64,000 bases of DNA from Sphingobium amiense (GTDB lineage Bacteria; Pseudomonadota; Alphaproteobacteria; Sphingomonadales; Sphingomonadaceae), in the NCBI RefSeq assembly GCF_003967075.1, contig NZ_AP018664.1, forward strand, positions 3,808,001 through 3,872,000, in the 5' to 3' direction. Positions within the stretch are counted from its first letter, which is position 1, and every line of letters starts with the position of its first letter. Below the pieces are notes generated by a model. It worked only from the letters and a program-made list of their open reading frames with translations, did no database searches and was not told the DNA's origin. The translations under genes and the position numbers were made by a program. Below, piece after piece: positions 18,020 through 26,945 of this stretch.

Positions 18020-18442
18020 ATGAGCGGCAATTACACAGGACCGCTGGAAGACCGGATCGCGATCCGCGAACTCATGGAAAGCTACGCCGACGCGGTCAAC
18101 CGCTGCGACCGCGACCTGATGACGAGCCTGTGGGCGCTGGATTCGCACTGGGATCTTTCCCATTATCCGCAACTAGGCGTCGTGTCGGGGCGGGACGCGA
18201 TCATGGAATTGTGGGCGAGCGCCATGCCGGCCTATCCCGACCTGTCTTTCGTCGCGATGCCCGGCATGATCCGCGTCGATGGCGACACAGCGGTCGCCCG
18301 CACCTATTTCTCCGAAGTCTATACCGATCCCGAAAGCGGCCGGGATAAGCGCGCCCGCGCCTGCTATAACGACAGGCTGGTCAAGCAGGGCGGCGAATGG
18401 CTCTTTGCCGAGCGCGTCTTTGCGATCCTCCACCAGAGCTGA
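18020..18442 (+). CDS. NTF2-like/SnoaL-like protein 1
   Basis: 140-residue cone-fold protein of the nuclear transport factor 2-like superfamily (LEDRIAIRELMESYADAVNRC at the N-terminus, a typical helix), which includes isomerases, hydratases and dehydratases as well as non-enzymatic binders. GGAGAGGAGG precedes the ATG. It follows the acyl-CoA ligase by 83 bases. In degradative clusters such proteins often act on cyclic ketones (ketosteroid isomerase-like) or hydrate intermediates; a specific role is not supported here. Confidence 0.82.
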   Translation: MSGNYTGPLEDRIAIRELMESYADAVNRCDRDLMTSLWALDSHWDLSHYPQLGVVSGRDAIMELWASAMPAYPDLSFVAMPGMIRVDGDTAVARTYFSEVYTDPESGRDKRARACYNDRLVKQGGEWLFAERVFAILHQS

Positions 18443-18454
18443 CGCACTTTCGCG

Positions 18455-18527
18455 CCGGCATGTCTCTCCATAACCCATGCCGGTGGGAAGGGGGGTCTGG
18501 ATCGTCCGGACGGTCCAGACCCTTTCA
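18455..18527 (+). terminator. Two stacked hairpins, probable terminator
   Basis: First dyad CCGGCATG/CATGCCGG (18455-18462 and 18476-18483), then a longer stem GGGTCTGGA/TCCAGACCC (18493-18501 and 18514-18522, inner bases also nearly paired) followed by TTTCATT. It lies between convergent genes and suits termination of the plus-strand transcript. Confidence 0.65.
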
Positions 18528-18534
18528 TTGTCCC

Positions 18535-19320
18535 TCAGCGCGCGGTCATGCCGCCGTCGATCACCAGTTCCGATCCGGTCATGAAGCTCGCCGCCGGGCT
18601 GGCGAGATAGGCGATGCCTTCCGCGATCTCCTCGGGCCTGCCCATCCGGCTCATCGCATGGCCCGCCGACACGGCGGCGCGCGCCGTCTCGACATCGGCG
18701 AACAGCCCTTCCTCGACATAGCGGGCGAAGATGGTGTCCATCATGTTCGTTTCGATCCCGCCGGGATGCACCGAATTGACGCGGATCGGCAGTTTCAGCA
18801 GCGCGAACTCCAGCGCCGCCGACTTGCTGTAGAGCTTCACCGCGCCCTTGCTCGCGCAATAGGTCGCCATGAACGGCGCGCCGCGCAGCCCGCCGACCGA
18901 GGAAAGGTTGACGATGGACGATCCGCCCTCCCGCTCCGCGCCGCTCCTCGCCAGCAGCGCCTGAGCCGCGTGCGTGCCGAGGAAGATGCTGTCGACATTG
19001 ATCGCCATGCAGCGGCGGAACTCCTCCAGCGTCGTCCGCGCTATGCTGTTGGTGACGGATATGCCCGCATTGTTGACGAGGATGTCGAGCCGCCCGAAAT
19101 CCCGTTCGATCCGCTCGATCACCGTCTGCCATGCATCCTCGCTCGTCACGTCGAGCGGCAGGTAAAGCGCCGCGCCGGGCACCGTCGCCATGTCCGCGAC
19201 ATCGCTTGCCACCACCTGCGCGCCCGCCTGCGCCAGCGCGGCCACGGTCGCGCGGCCGATGCCGCCGTTCGCGCCCGTCACCAGCGCGACCGCGCCCTCA
19301 AGGTTCGTCCTGCCTGTCAT
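18535..19320 (-). CDS. Short-chain dehydrogenase/reductase (SDR) 4
   Basis: 261-residue classical SDR: TGANGGIG cofactor motif near residue 16, NNAG, serine in NLSSVGG, and YCASK as the catalytic YxxxK. C-terminal MTGSELVIDGGMTAR. AGGAAGGAGAA precedes ATG 19320; the ATG 39 bases upstream lies in the preceding gene and has no site. It follows SDR 5 by 23 bases and the two share a near-identical C-terminal sequence pattern (TGSE-VVDGG-TAR), so they probably arose by duplication. Probable dehydrogenation of a secondary alcohol. Confidence 0.9.
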   Translation of the reverse strand: MTGRTNLEGAVALVTGANGGIGRATVAALAQAGAQVVASDVADMATVPGAALYLPLDVTSEDAWQTVIERIERDFGRLDILVNNAGISVTNSIARTTLEEFRRCMAINVDSIFLGTHAAQALLARSGAEREGGSSIVNLSSVGGLRGAPFMATYCASKGAVKLYSKSAALEFALLKLPIRVNSVHPGGIETNMMDTIFARYVEEGLFADVETARAAVSAGHAMSRMGRPEEIAEGIAYLASPAASFMTGSELVIDGGMTAR

Positions 19321-19343
19321 TCCGGCTTCTCCTTCCTGTCCGT

Positions 19344-20144
19344 TCAGCGCGCCGTCCATCCGCCGTCGACCACCACTTCGCTGCCGGTCATGTAACTCGA
19401 GTCGTCGCTGGCGAGGAAGGCGACGACCTTGCCGATCTCGCCCGGCTGCGCGAGCCGCCTGACCGGCGTCGTCTCCGCCATCGCCGCGATCATTTCGTCC
19501 GCCGTGCTGCCCGTCCGCGCGGCCCAGGCGTCGAATCCCTTCCGCAGCAGCGGCGTGTCGACGAAGCCGGGATGCACCGAATTGACGCGGATCGGCACGC
19601 CCGCATCGGCAAACTCCAGCGCGTTGGATTTGGTGAAGAGCCTGACGCCGCCCTTGGACGCGTTATAGGCCGACACCTCGCCCATGCCGACGATCCCCAT
19701 GATCGAGGATATGTTGACGATGCTCGATCCGTAGGGCGTCGCCGCGCCGCCCTTCGCCAGCAGCGGCTGAAATGTCTTGGTGCCGAGGAACACCGTGTCG
19801 AGGTTGAGCGTGATGAGCCGCCGCCAGTCCTCCAGCTTCAGATCCTGCACCTTGCCGGTCAGGTCCGCGCCGACATTGTTGACGAGGATGTCGAGATGCC
19901 CCTGTTCGCGCTCTACCTGCGCGCGGGCGTCCTGCCAGGCTTGCTCGCTCGTGGCGTCGAGCCGGATGTAGCGTGCGGCGGGCTGCGCCGCGATCATCGC
20001 GCCGACATCCGCCGCATCGGGCGCGTCGAGATCGGTCACATAGACGAACGCGCCCTCCGCGCCGAGCGCCTCGCACACCGCGCGCCCGATCCCGCGCAGC
20101 CCGCCGCTCACCAGCGCGATCCTGCCTTCCAGCCTGCCTGCCAT
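19344..20144 (-). CDS. Short-chain dehydrogenase/reductase (SDR) 5
   Basis: 266-residue classical SDR with SGGLRGIGRA cofactor motif, NNVG in place of NNAG, serine in NISSIMG, and YNASK active site. Ends MTGSEVVVDGGWTAR. GAGAGGGTGAAG precedes ATG 20144; a longer open frame extends upstream but has no ribosome site. First gene of the operon with SDR 4, divergent from the NTF2-like gene 20311. The intervening 166 bases contain CCTGC-gttttttt-GCAGG, a small dyad that may be an operator. Confidence 0.9.
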   Translation of the reverse strand: MAGRLEGRIALVSGGLRGIGRAVCEALGAEGAFVYVTDLDAPDAADVGAMIAAQPAARYIRLDATSEQAWQDARAQVEREQGHLDILVNNVGADLTGKVQDLKLEDWRRLITLNLDTVFLGTKTFQPLLAKGGAATPYGSSIVNISSIMGIVGMGEVSAYNASKGGVRLFTKSNALEFADAGVPIRVNSVHPGFVDTPLLRKGFDAWAARTGSTADEMIAAMAETTPVRRLAQPGEIGKVVAFLASDDSSYMTGSEVVVDGGWTAR

Positions 20145-20310
20145 CGCTTCACCCTCTCGCCTGCGCCCGGTCCGGCGCATCCTCATTGCCGCCTGTCTTG
20201 TCCGCGCGCGCGGGCGCAAGAGCACCTGCGTTTTTTTGCAGGGTGACGCTGGCCGCGCCAGGGGGCATGACGGCGTTCGATCATCAAAGGGACGAGAGGA
20301 GCGGGCCGCC

Positions 20311-20727
20311 ATGGACATGGAGCGATATACGCAGGTCAGGGCCATGGTCGACCGCATCTACGCTCTTAGCGCCGCGGGCGAATGGGATGCGGTCGAAGCG
20401 ATGCTGACCGACGATTTCCGTATATTGGAGGCCGACAGCCTCCCCTATGCCGGCGCCTACGAAGGCAAGGGCGCGCTCCAGTCCCTCTATGCAAAGGTCT
20501 TCGGCTACTGGGACGATCCGGCGCTGGAAACCGGCGACATCTGCGTCGGGCGGGATCACGCCGTCGCCATGGTCGTCGTCACCGCCACCTCCCGCCACAA
20601 TGGCGAGCGGCTGCGGATGCCGCTGACCGAAGTCTTCCATTTGCGCGGCGACCGGTTCAGCGGCATCACCCCCTACTATTTCGACACGGCCTCCATCGCG
20701 CGCGCGACCGGCCTGATCGCGGCCTGA
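20311..20727 (+). CDS. NTF2-like/SnoaL-like protein 2
   Basis: 138-residue NTF2-like protein (MDMERYTQVRAMVDRIYALS then alternating strands, ending in SGITPYYFDTASIARAT). It is not closely similar to the copy at 18020. GAGAGGAGCGGG precedes the ATG; the in-frame ATG 75 bases upstream is less well placed. It is followed 14 bases later by an SDR with AAGGAG. Could be an isomerase, hydratase or carrier of a pathway intermediate. Confidence 0.82.
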   Translation: MDMERYTQVRAMVDRIYALSAAGEWDAVEAMLTDDFRILEADSLPYAGAYEGKGALQSLYAKVFGYWDDPALETGDICVGRDHAVAMVVVTATSRHNGERLRMPLTEVFHLRGDRFSGITPYYFDTASIARATGLIAA

Positions 20728-20741
20728 AGGAGAATGACGCC

Positions 20742-21521
20742 ATGGCCAATCTGACCGGCAAGGTTGCCCTCGTCACCGGCGGCACATCGGGGATCGGCCG
20801 CGCCTGCGTGCAGCGGCTGGTGGCGGACGGCGCGCGCGTCCTCTTCACCGGATCGAACGCGCAGAAGGCGCAGAGCCTGATCGACGAGACCGGCGCGACC
20901 TTCGTGCAGGCGGCGGTGCAAAGCCCGGATGACTGGGCGCGGATCGGGGACATCGTCCGCCGCGACTTCGGCCGGCTCGACATCGCCTTCGCCAACGCGG
21001 GCACGGAGCGGGGCGACGCGAATGTCGAGGCCGTGACGCTGGACGCCTGGAACGAGATCATCGCGATCAACCAGACCGGCGTGCTGCTGACCCTCAAGTC
21101 CGCCATAGCGCTCATGAAGGACAATCCGAGCGGTTCGGGCGGGTCGATCATCGTCAACAGCTCGATGAACGCGCACCGGGCGCTCAGCAACTATATCAGC
21201 TATTCCGTCACGAAGGCGGCGGTGGTGGCGATGGTGAAGTCGGTCGCGATCCACTGCGGTCTGCAAAGGCTGAATATCCGCTGCAACGCGATTCTTCCGG
21301 GCGTCGTGGAAACCGATATGATCGCGGGCATCATCGCGGGCTGCCCCGATCCCGACGCCGCGCGCGCCGCCTATGAAGGCATGTCGCCGATGGGCCGCAT
21401 GGCGAAGCTGGAGGAGATTGCGGGCCTCGTCGCCTATCTCTCGTCCGACGAAGCCGCATTCATCAACGGCGCGGACTATGTGATCGACGGCGCCAGCACG
21501 GCGGGCATGACCGGGGTCTGA
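20742..21521 (+). CDS. Short-chain dehydrogenase/reductase (SDR) 6
   Basis: 259-residue classical SDR: TGGTSGIG cofactor motif at about 13-20, NAGTE after the ANAG variant, serine in NSSMNA, and YSVTK active site. AAGGAG precedes ATG 20742, and the gene follows NTF2-like protein 2 by 14 bases. It marks the end of the catabolic cluster; the next gene belongs to a different kind of function. Confidence 0.9.
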   Translation: MANLTGKVALVTGGTSGIGRACVQRLVADGARVLFTGSNAQKAQSLIDETGATFVQAAVQSPDDWARIGDIVRRDFGRLDIAFANAGTERGDANVEAVTLDAWNEIIAINQTGVLLTLKSAIALMKDNPSGSGGSIIVNSSMNAHRALSNYISYSVTKAAVVAMVKSVAIHCGLQRLNIRCNAILPGVVETDMIAGIIAGCPDPDAARAAYEGMSPMGRMAKLEEIAGLVAYLSSDEAAFINGADYVIDGASTAGMTGV

Positions 21522-21533
21522 AGGCTTCGGGTG

Positions 21534-22295
21534 CTAGGCGGGCAGGGCGATCATCGAAATCTGCCGCCCATAATCGCTTTCGCCCCGGTGGCAGGCGCGG
21601 CGATAGCTGAAGAAGCGGTCGGGCTGGCTGTAGGTGTCCTCGTCCAGCATCGCGATCCGCCCGATCCCTGCCGCCGCCAGCCGCGCAGCGACATAGGCGG
21701 CGATATCGAACTGCTGATGGCCGGGCCGCCCAGGCGTGAAGAAACGCTCGTTGGCGGCATCCGCCTGCGCGAACCGCGCCGCGAAGGCGTCGTCCACCTC
21801 ATAGGAGGCGCGGCCGATGCATGGCCCGATGGCGCAGGCGATACGATCCGCCCGCGCGCCCAGCGCCTCCATCGCGGCGACGGTCGCGTCGGTGACGCCC
21901 GCGATCGCGCCCTTCCACCCCGCATGCGCCGCGCCGACCACGCCCGCAGCCATGTCCGCGAACAGCACCGGCACGCAGTCGGCGGTCAGAATGCCCAGCG
22001 CCAGCCCGGCGCGGTCCGTCACCATCGCGTCGGCGGCGGGACGGTCGGCTTCGTCGATGGCGTCGCGCACCGTCACGACATCGGGCGAATGCACCTGCCG
22101 CGCCGTCACCAGCGTGGCGCCGGGCAGCAACGCGTTCACGGCCAGGTCGCGATTGCGCAGCACCGCCTCCCGCTCGTCCTCCGACCCCAGCCCGACATTG
22201 AGGCCCGCATGGACCCCGCCCGACACGCCGCCCCACCGCCCCGCAAAGCCATGCGGAACGCCCTCCAGACCCGGCGCGCGCAGCAGTTCGATCAT
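21534..22295 (-). CDS. pgeF: YfiH/PgeF laccase-domain protein
   Basis: 253-residue protein of the multicopper-oxidase-like laccase-domain family (polyphenol oxidase/peptidoglycan editing factor), which removes L-Ser mis-incorporated into UDP-MurNAc or deaminates purine nucleosides, depending on the member. Conserved metal-site residues are in LTADCVPVLFAD (cysteine) and VGAAHAGWKG (histidine), plus HSPDVV. ATG 22295 is chosen over ATG 22301 because AAAGGAG is at better spacing. Convergent with SDR 6. Zinc-dependent activity is inferred from the family. Confidence 0.85.
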   Translation of the reverse strand: MIELLRAPGLEGVPHGFAGRWGGVSGGVHAGLNVGLGSEDEREAVLRNRDLAVNALLPGATLVTARQVHSPDVVTVRDAIDEADRPAADAMVTDRAGLALGILTADCVPVLFADMAAGVVGAAHAGWKGAIAGVTDATVAAMEALGARADRIACAIGPCIGRASYEVDDAFAARFAQADAANERFFTPGRPGHQQFDIAAYVAARLAAAGIGRIAMLDEDTYSQPDRFFSYRRACHRGESDYGRQISMIALPA

Positions 22296-22451
22296 GGGCA
22301 TGGCTCCTTTGTTCAGGCCGCTCCCATGGACCAGCATGTCACCGCCGCGCAATATACTTGCGCGTCCGGGATTAGGCGATAGTCTCCCCGTCATAAGCAA
22401 AGGGGGCGCGCGGCCGGATGGCGGCGCGCCGCGCAATAGGGAAAGAATTGC

Positions 22452-24014
22452 ATGATCTTCGGGCGCGTAAAGCCTCTGGACGCGATCCTGGCGACAGCGG
22501 AAAAGAAATCGCTGCATCGTTCGCTGGGCGCGTTCCAGCTCACCATGTTGGGCATCGGCGCCGTGATCGGCACCGGCATCTTCGTCCTGACGGCCGAAGC
22601 CGCGCAGAAGGCGGGGCCGGGCATGATGCTCTCCTTCGTCATCGCCGGTTTCGTCTGCGCGGTCGCGGCGCTCTGCTACGCGGAAATGGCGGCGATGGTG
22701 CCGGTATCCGGTTCCGCCTACACTTACAGCTATGCCGTCATGGGCGAACTTATCGCGTGGATGGTCGGCTGGGCGCTGATCCTCGAATATGCGGTGGCGG
22801 CGGGCGCGGTCTCGGTCGGCTGGTCCGGTTATGTCGTGGGCCTCATCGAACATACATTCCATCTCGATATCCCAGACCTGCTGACGCGCGGGCCGTTCGA
22901 CGGGGGCATGGTCAACCTGCCCGCGATGCTGATCGCGTCGCTCGTCACATGGCTGCTCGTCATCGGCACGAAGGAAAGCGCCACCGTCAACGCCGTCCTC
23001 GTCGCGATCAAGGTCGCGGCCCTGACGCTCTTCATCGCGCTGTCGGTGCCGGTCATGAACATGGACGGTTTCACCCCCTTCGCCCCGCTCGGTTTCTCGG
23101 GTATTTCGGCGGCGGCGGCGTCCATCTTCTTCGCCTATGTCGGCTTCGACGCCGTCTCGACCGCGGCGGAAGAAACCAAGAACCCGCAACGCAACATGCC
23201 CATCGGCCTCATCGGCTCGCTCGGCATCTGCACCATCTTCTACATGCTCGTCGCGGCGGGCGTCATCGGCACGGTCGGCGCGCAGCCGGTGTTCGGTCCC
23301 GGCGGCGAAGCGCTCGCCCCCGGCTCCACCGCCCTGTCGCAGCAGTGCGCCGCGCTCGCTGCCGCCGGCACCGAAGCCGTGACCTGTTCGAAGGAAGCGC
23401 TGGCCTGGACGCTGCGCGAAATCGGCTGGCCCCAGATCGGCAACCTGCTCGGCCTCGCCGCCGGTCTCGCCCTGCCGTCGGTGATCCTCATGATGATGTT
23501 CGGCCAGACCCGCATCTTCTTCGTGATGAGCCGCGACGGCCTGCTCCCCGCCATCTTCTCGAAGGTTCATCCGGTCTACAAGACGCCGCACGTCATCACC
23601 ATCCTGACCGGCATCTTCGTCGCACTGTTCGCGGCCTTTTTCCCGGTCGGCATCCTCGCGGACATTTCCAACTCGGGCACGCTCTTCGCTTTTGCCGCCG
23701 TGTCGATTGCGGTGCTGCGGCTGCGCAAGACCGATGCGAACCGCAAGCGCCCGTTCCGCACCCCGGCGATCTATGTGACTGCGCCGATCGCGATCATCGG
23801 CTGCCTCTATCTTTTCATTAGCCTCGGCATGGAGACCAAACTGATGTTCGTGGGCTGGGCGGCGGTCGGCCTGATCGTCTACTTCGCCTACAGCCGCAGC
23901 CGCAGCCATGTCGGGCGCGGCATCGTCGATGTGGCGGAGGATGACGCGGGCATCCCGCCCCAGCCGGTCCCGCCGCTGCCGGGCGCGCCGACGCCGGGCG
24001 GACAGGACGCCTGA
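22452..24014 (+). CDS. APC-superfamily amino-acid permease
   Basis: 520-residue integral membrane transporter of the amino-acid/polyamine/organocation superfamily, similar in plan to cationic-amino-acid (CAT/YfnA-type) permeases. N-terminal GIGAVIGTGIFVLTAEAA is the signature substrate-site helix TM1. About 12 hydrophobic segments are visible, with an extended soluble loop at roughly residues 277-315 that contains two cysteines. Start at 22452 has GGGAAAG upstream. It ends at the intrinsic terminator at 24034. Substrate not assigned. Confidence 0.9.
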   Translation: MIFGRVKPLDAILATAEKKSLHRSLGAFQLTMLGIGAVIGTGIFVLTAEAAQKAGPGMMLSFVIAGFVCAVAALCYAEMAAMVPVSGSAYTYSYAVMGELIAWMVGWALILEYAVAAGAVSVGWSGYVVGLIEHTFHLDIPDLLTRGPFDGGMVNLPAMLIASLVTWLLVIGTKESATVNAVLVAIKVAALTLFIALSVPVMNMDGFTPFAPLGFSGISAAAASIFFAYVGFDAVSTAAEETKNPQRNMPIGLIGSLGICTIFYMLVAAGVIGTVGAQPVFGPGGEALAPGSTALSQQCAALAAAGTEAVTCSKEALAWTLREIGWPQIGNLLGLAAGLALPSVILMMMFGQTRIFFVMSRDGLLPAIFSKVHPVYKTPHVITILTGIFVALFAAFFPVGILADISNSGTLFAFAAVSIAVLRLRKTDANRKRPFRTPAIYVTAPIAIIGCLYLFISLGMETKLMFVGWAAVGLIVYFAYSRSRSHVGRGIVDVAEDDAGIPPQPVPPLPGAPTPGGQDA

Positions 24015-24033
24015 CAGGCAGACAGAATATGAC

Positions 24034-24060
24034 GGGGCGGGAAACCGCCCCGTTTCTTTT
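24034..24060. terminator. Intrinsic terminator between convergent genes
   Basis: Stem GGGGCGG/CCGCCCC with GAAA loop, then GTTTCTTTT. It follows the permease by 19 bases and faces the convergent exporter gene; the T-run favours plus-strand use. Confidence 0.85.
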
Positions 24061-24064
24061 GGCC

Positions 24065-25333
24065 CTAGTGGAAGTCGACTTCCGGATCGCGCAGCGCGCC
24101 GAGGTTCGGCCGGGTGAACAGCCGCCCCCGTTCCGCCCACAGCACGATCAGCAGCGATCCCGACCCGAACACCAGCAACCCCAGGGTGAAGGGCAGGGTG
24201 GTGCCGTCGAACGCCCGTCCGACCAGGCTCCCCAAAGTCGCCGACACCGCCGTCGTCAGGAACGCCTGAAAGGACGACGCCACCCCGGCCCCGCGATGGA
24301 ACGGCTCCATCGAAATCGCGCTGAAGTTGGACGCGGTGAAGGCGACCGTCGCCATCGTCATCGACTGGAGCAGCATGAAGGTGACCAGCGTCTCCGCCCC
24401 CGCCAATATGATGCCCAGATGCACCGCCGCGACGAGGATGAAGAGGATGAGCGCGCTCTGGCTCATCCGCCGCGCGCCGAATCGCGACACGAGCCGGCTG
24501 TTGATGAGGCTGCCGATCCCCATGCAGCCCGCGATCATCGCAAAGCCCAGCGGAAAGAATGTCTGCGCATCGAACACGTCGAAGAAGATCTGCTGGATCG
24601 ACAGGATGAAGCTGACCATCGCGCTCATCACCACGCCGCTCGCCATCATATAGCCGATCGAGTGGCGCGTGCGCAGCACCGTGCCCACCGCGCTGAAAAT
24701 GGCCCCGGCGGTGATTCGCATCCGGTTTTCCGGCCGCAGCGTCTCGGGCAGGCGGATGAGCATCCAGCAGAGGACCAGCGTCGCGAGAATCACCAGCACC
24801 CAGAAGATCCAGCGCCAAGGCGCGACCCACAGCACCGCCTGCCCATAGCTGGGCGCCAGCACCGGGATCAGCATGAACACCGCGAAGATCAGCGACATCA
24901 CCCGCGCCATCGCGTCGCCACGAAACCGGTCGCGGATGATGCCCACGGTGATGACCCGGCTCGCGCCAGCGAAAAATCCCGCGCAGGTCCGCGCGATCAG
25001 CATCATCGCAAAGCTCTGCGCCCCGGCGCAGGCGATGGATGACAGGATAAACAGCGCCATCGCGCTGCCGAGGATCTTCTTGCGTCCATATCGGTCCGAA
25101 AGCACCCCGAACAGCAGCGACCCGACGCCCAGCCCCAGAAAATAGGTGCTGATGATGAGCTGCCGGTCGTTGGGGTGCGGAATCGCAAGGTCGCGGCCGA
25201 TGGCGGGCAGCGCAGGCAGCATCGGGTCGATCGACAGCGCGTTCATCGCCATCAGGCAGGCGCAAAGCAGCACGAATTCACGGAAATGGATATCGCGCGA
25301 CAGAGCAGGGGGGCAATCGGGCCTCTCGGTCAT
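24065..25333 (-). CDS. MFS transporter, Bcr/CflA-type drug exporter
   Basis: 422-residue major-facilitator protein with 12 predicted membrane segments. The loop-2-to-3 motif A reads GVLSDRYGRKKIL, and the TM1 region MNALSIDPMLPALPAI is characteristic of the DHA1 Bcr/CflA drug-resistance subgroup. It would export small hydrophobic compounds using the proton gradient. It starts at 25333 with no striking ribosome site and is monocistronic, convergent with the amino-acid permease. Confidence 0.88.
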   Translation of the reverse strand: MTERPDCPPALSRDIHFREFVLLCACLMAMNALSIDPMLPALPAIGRDLAIPHPNDRQLIISTYFLGLGVGSLLFGVLSDRYGRKKILGSAMALFILSSIACAGAQSFAMMLIARTCAGFFAGASRVITVGIIRDRFRGDAMARVMSLIFAVFMLIPVLAPSYGQAVLWVAPWRWIFWVLVILATLVLCWMLIRLPETLRPENRMRITAGAIFSAVGTVLRTRHSIGYMMASGVVMSAMVSFILSIQQIFFDVFDAQTFFPLGFAMIAGCMGIGSLINSRLVSRFGARRMSQSALILFILVAAVHLGIILAGAETLVTFMLLQSMTMATVAFTASNFSAISMEPFHRGAGVASSFQAFLTTAVSATLGSLVGRAFDGTTLPFTLGLLVFGSGSLLIVLWAERGRLFTRPNLGALRDPEVDFH

Positions 25334-25517
25334 GGCGCGGCTATGGGGGCAAAGGCGCGGCGATGCCAGTCCCGCATCGCAACTTTTTCACGCATGTCCA
25401 ACGGCCCGTCGCATGGCAAATGCGGCGTTAACCATTTCTTTGCCCTTCCCCGTCCATCCTGCAAGCCATCGGAAAAGGGGCCGAAATCCATTGAGCTAGG
25501 AATACAGGGGTTAAGAC

Positions 25518-25814
25518 ATGGGCAACAGCATCAAGAGTGCACAATTTCTGACGGAAGCCCGCGCGGCGCGCGCGGCCTATGGTTCGGCGGACGACTGTTT
25601 CGATCTGGGCGTCGCCTATAGCTGCGGCACCGGCGACCTGCCGATCGACCTCATCGAAGCGCATAAATGGTTCAACCTTGCGGCGCTGCGCGGCAGCGAG
25701 CAGGGGCAGGCGATGCGCGCCGAGATCGCCGAGGAAATGACCGCCCGCGAAATCGCCGAGGCGCAGCGCGCCGCCCGCGCGGTGCTCGCCTCGATGCAGT
25801 TGCGCGCCGCCTGA
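25518..25814 (+). CDS. Small SEL1-like repeat protein
   Basis: 98-residue soluble protein with one to two SEL1-type helical repeats: FDLGVAYSCGTGDLPIDLIE then AHKWFNLAALRGSEQGQAMR, which matches the SEL1 consensus (A-x-K-W-x-x-x-A-A-x-x-G). The conserved C-terminus is alanine-rich. Stand-alone small SEL1 proteins are common in sphingomonads; function unknown. It is convergent with the FemAB-like gene: its stop is directly adjacent to that gene's end (25815). Confidence 0.78.
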   Translation: MGNSIKSAQFLTEARAARAAYGSADDCFDLGVAYSCGTGDLPIDLIEAHKWFNLAALRGSEQGQAMRAEIAEEMTAREIAEAQRAARAVLASMQLRAA

Positions 25815-26945
25815 TCATCCTTTCCTGAACGGCGTCCGCCCGGCCAGCCATTGCCGGTCGGCCTGAACGCCCGCGCGCTCGTCGGCGAGAAACTGCGCCA
25901 CGGCGCGGCGAAATCCCTCGTGCGGGAAATGGTGCGCCGACCATGTCGGTTCGGGCGCATAGCCCCGGGCCAGCTTGTGCCCGCCCTGCGCGCCTGCCTC
26001 CACCTTGCGCAGCCCGCGCGCGATGGCGACGTCGATCGCCTGATAATAGCAGAGTTCGAAATGCAGGTTGGGCACGTCCTCGACGCAGCCCCAATATCGC
26101 CCGTAGAGCGTGTCCGCGCCCACAAGGTTGAGCGCGCCCGCAATCGCCCGCTCCCCGCGCAGCGCCAGCATCAGCAGCACCCTGTCCCCCATCGTCTCGC
26201 CCAGCAGCGAAAAGAAGGCGCGGGTCAGGTAAGGCCGCCCCCATTTGCGCGCGCCGGTATCCTGATAGAATTGCCAGAAAATATCCCAGTGCGCTTCGCT
26301 GATGTCGCTGCCGGTCAGGTGCACGATCTCCAGCCCCTCGACCGCGCGCCGCCTTTCCTTGCGGATATTCTTGCGCTTCTCGCTCGACAGGTCGGCGAGG
26401 AAATCCTCGAAACTGCCATAGCCGCGATTGGTCCAGTGGAACTGGCTGTCCTCGCGGATCAGCCAGCCCGCCGCCTCGAACAGCGGCACCTGCTCGGGCG
26501 CGATGAAGGTCGCATGCGCCGACGACAGCCCGTTCCGCTCGACCAGCGCTTCGATCCCCGCAATCAGCGCGGGCGCCTGCGCCGGATCGCGCAGCAGCAG
26601 GCGCGGGCCGGGCACGGGGGAAAAGGGCGCGGCGACCTGAATCTTGGGATAATAGCGCCCGCCCGCCCTGACCCAGGCGTCGGCCCAGCCATGGTCGAAC
26701 ACATATTCGCCCTGGCTGTGGCTCTTGCCATAGGCGGGCGCGGCGGCGGCGATGCGCCCGTCCGCGCCGTCGATCACCACCGGCAGCGGCTGCCACCCGC
26801 TGTCGCCGCCGACGCTGCCGGATCGTTCAAGCGCGACGAGAAAGTCCCAACTTATGAAGGGATTGCCGTTCCCCGCGCAGGCGTCCCATTCGTCCTGCGC
26901 GAAATCCGCGACGCCCGACCCGATCCGCACGGTCACGTCATTCAT
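25815..26945 (-). CDS. GNAT/FemAB-like protein (DUF482 family)
   Basis: 376-residue protein of the DUF482 (COG3146) family, annotated as a predicted peptidoglycan-related acyltransferase of the GNAT/FemAB fold. Evidence is the segment YFLADLSSEKRKNIRKERRRA-type basic stretch near residue 205, followed by the SDISEAHWDIFWQFYQDTGA motif and YGRYWGCVEDVPNLHFELCY, with conserved aromatic residues. ATG 26945 overlaps the GDPD stop by eight bases. Last gene of the operon DUF3572-HAD-RidA-GDPD-DUF482. Exact reaction unknown. Confidence 0.82.
   Translation of the reverse strand: MNDVTVRIGSGVADFAQDEWDACAGNGNPFISWDFLVALERSGSVGGDSGWQPLPVVIDGADGRIAAAAPAYGKSHSQGEYVFDHGWADAWVRAGGRYYPKIQVAAPFSPVPGPRLLLRDPAQAPALIAGIEALVERNGLSSAHATFIAPEQVPLFEAAGWLIREDSQFHWTNRGYGSFEDFLADLSSEKRKNIRKERRRAVEGLEIVHLTGSDISEAHWDIFWQFYQDTGARKWGRPYLTRAFFSLLGETMGDRVLLMLALRGERAIAGALNLVGADTLYGRYWGCVEDVPNLHFELCYYQAIDVAIARGLRKVEAGAQGGHKLARGYAPEPTWSAHHFPHEGFRRAVAQFLADERAGVQADRQWLAGRTPFRKG

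Noticed and set aside
21534..25265. Single minus-strand frame of about 1,240 codons spanning pgeF and the permease region
   Set aside because: Only the C-terminal part matches a real protein (YfiH/PgeF). The rest is antisense to the permease and out of frame with the exporter.
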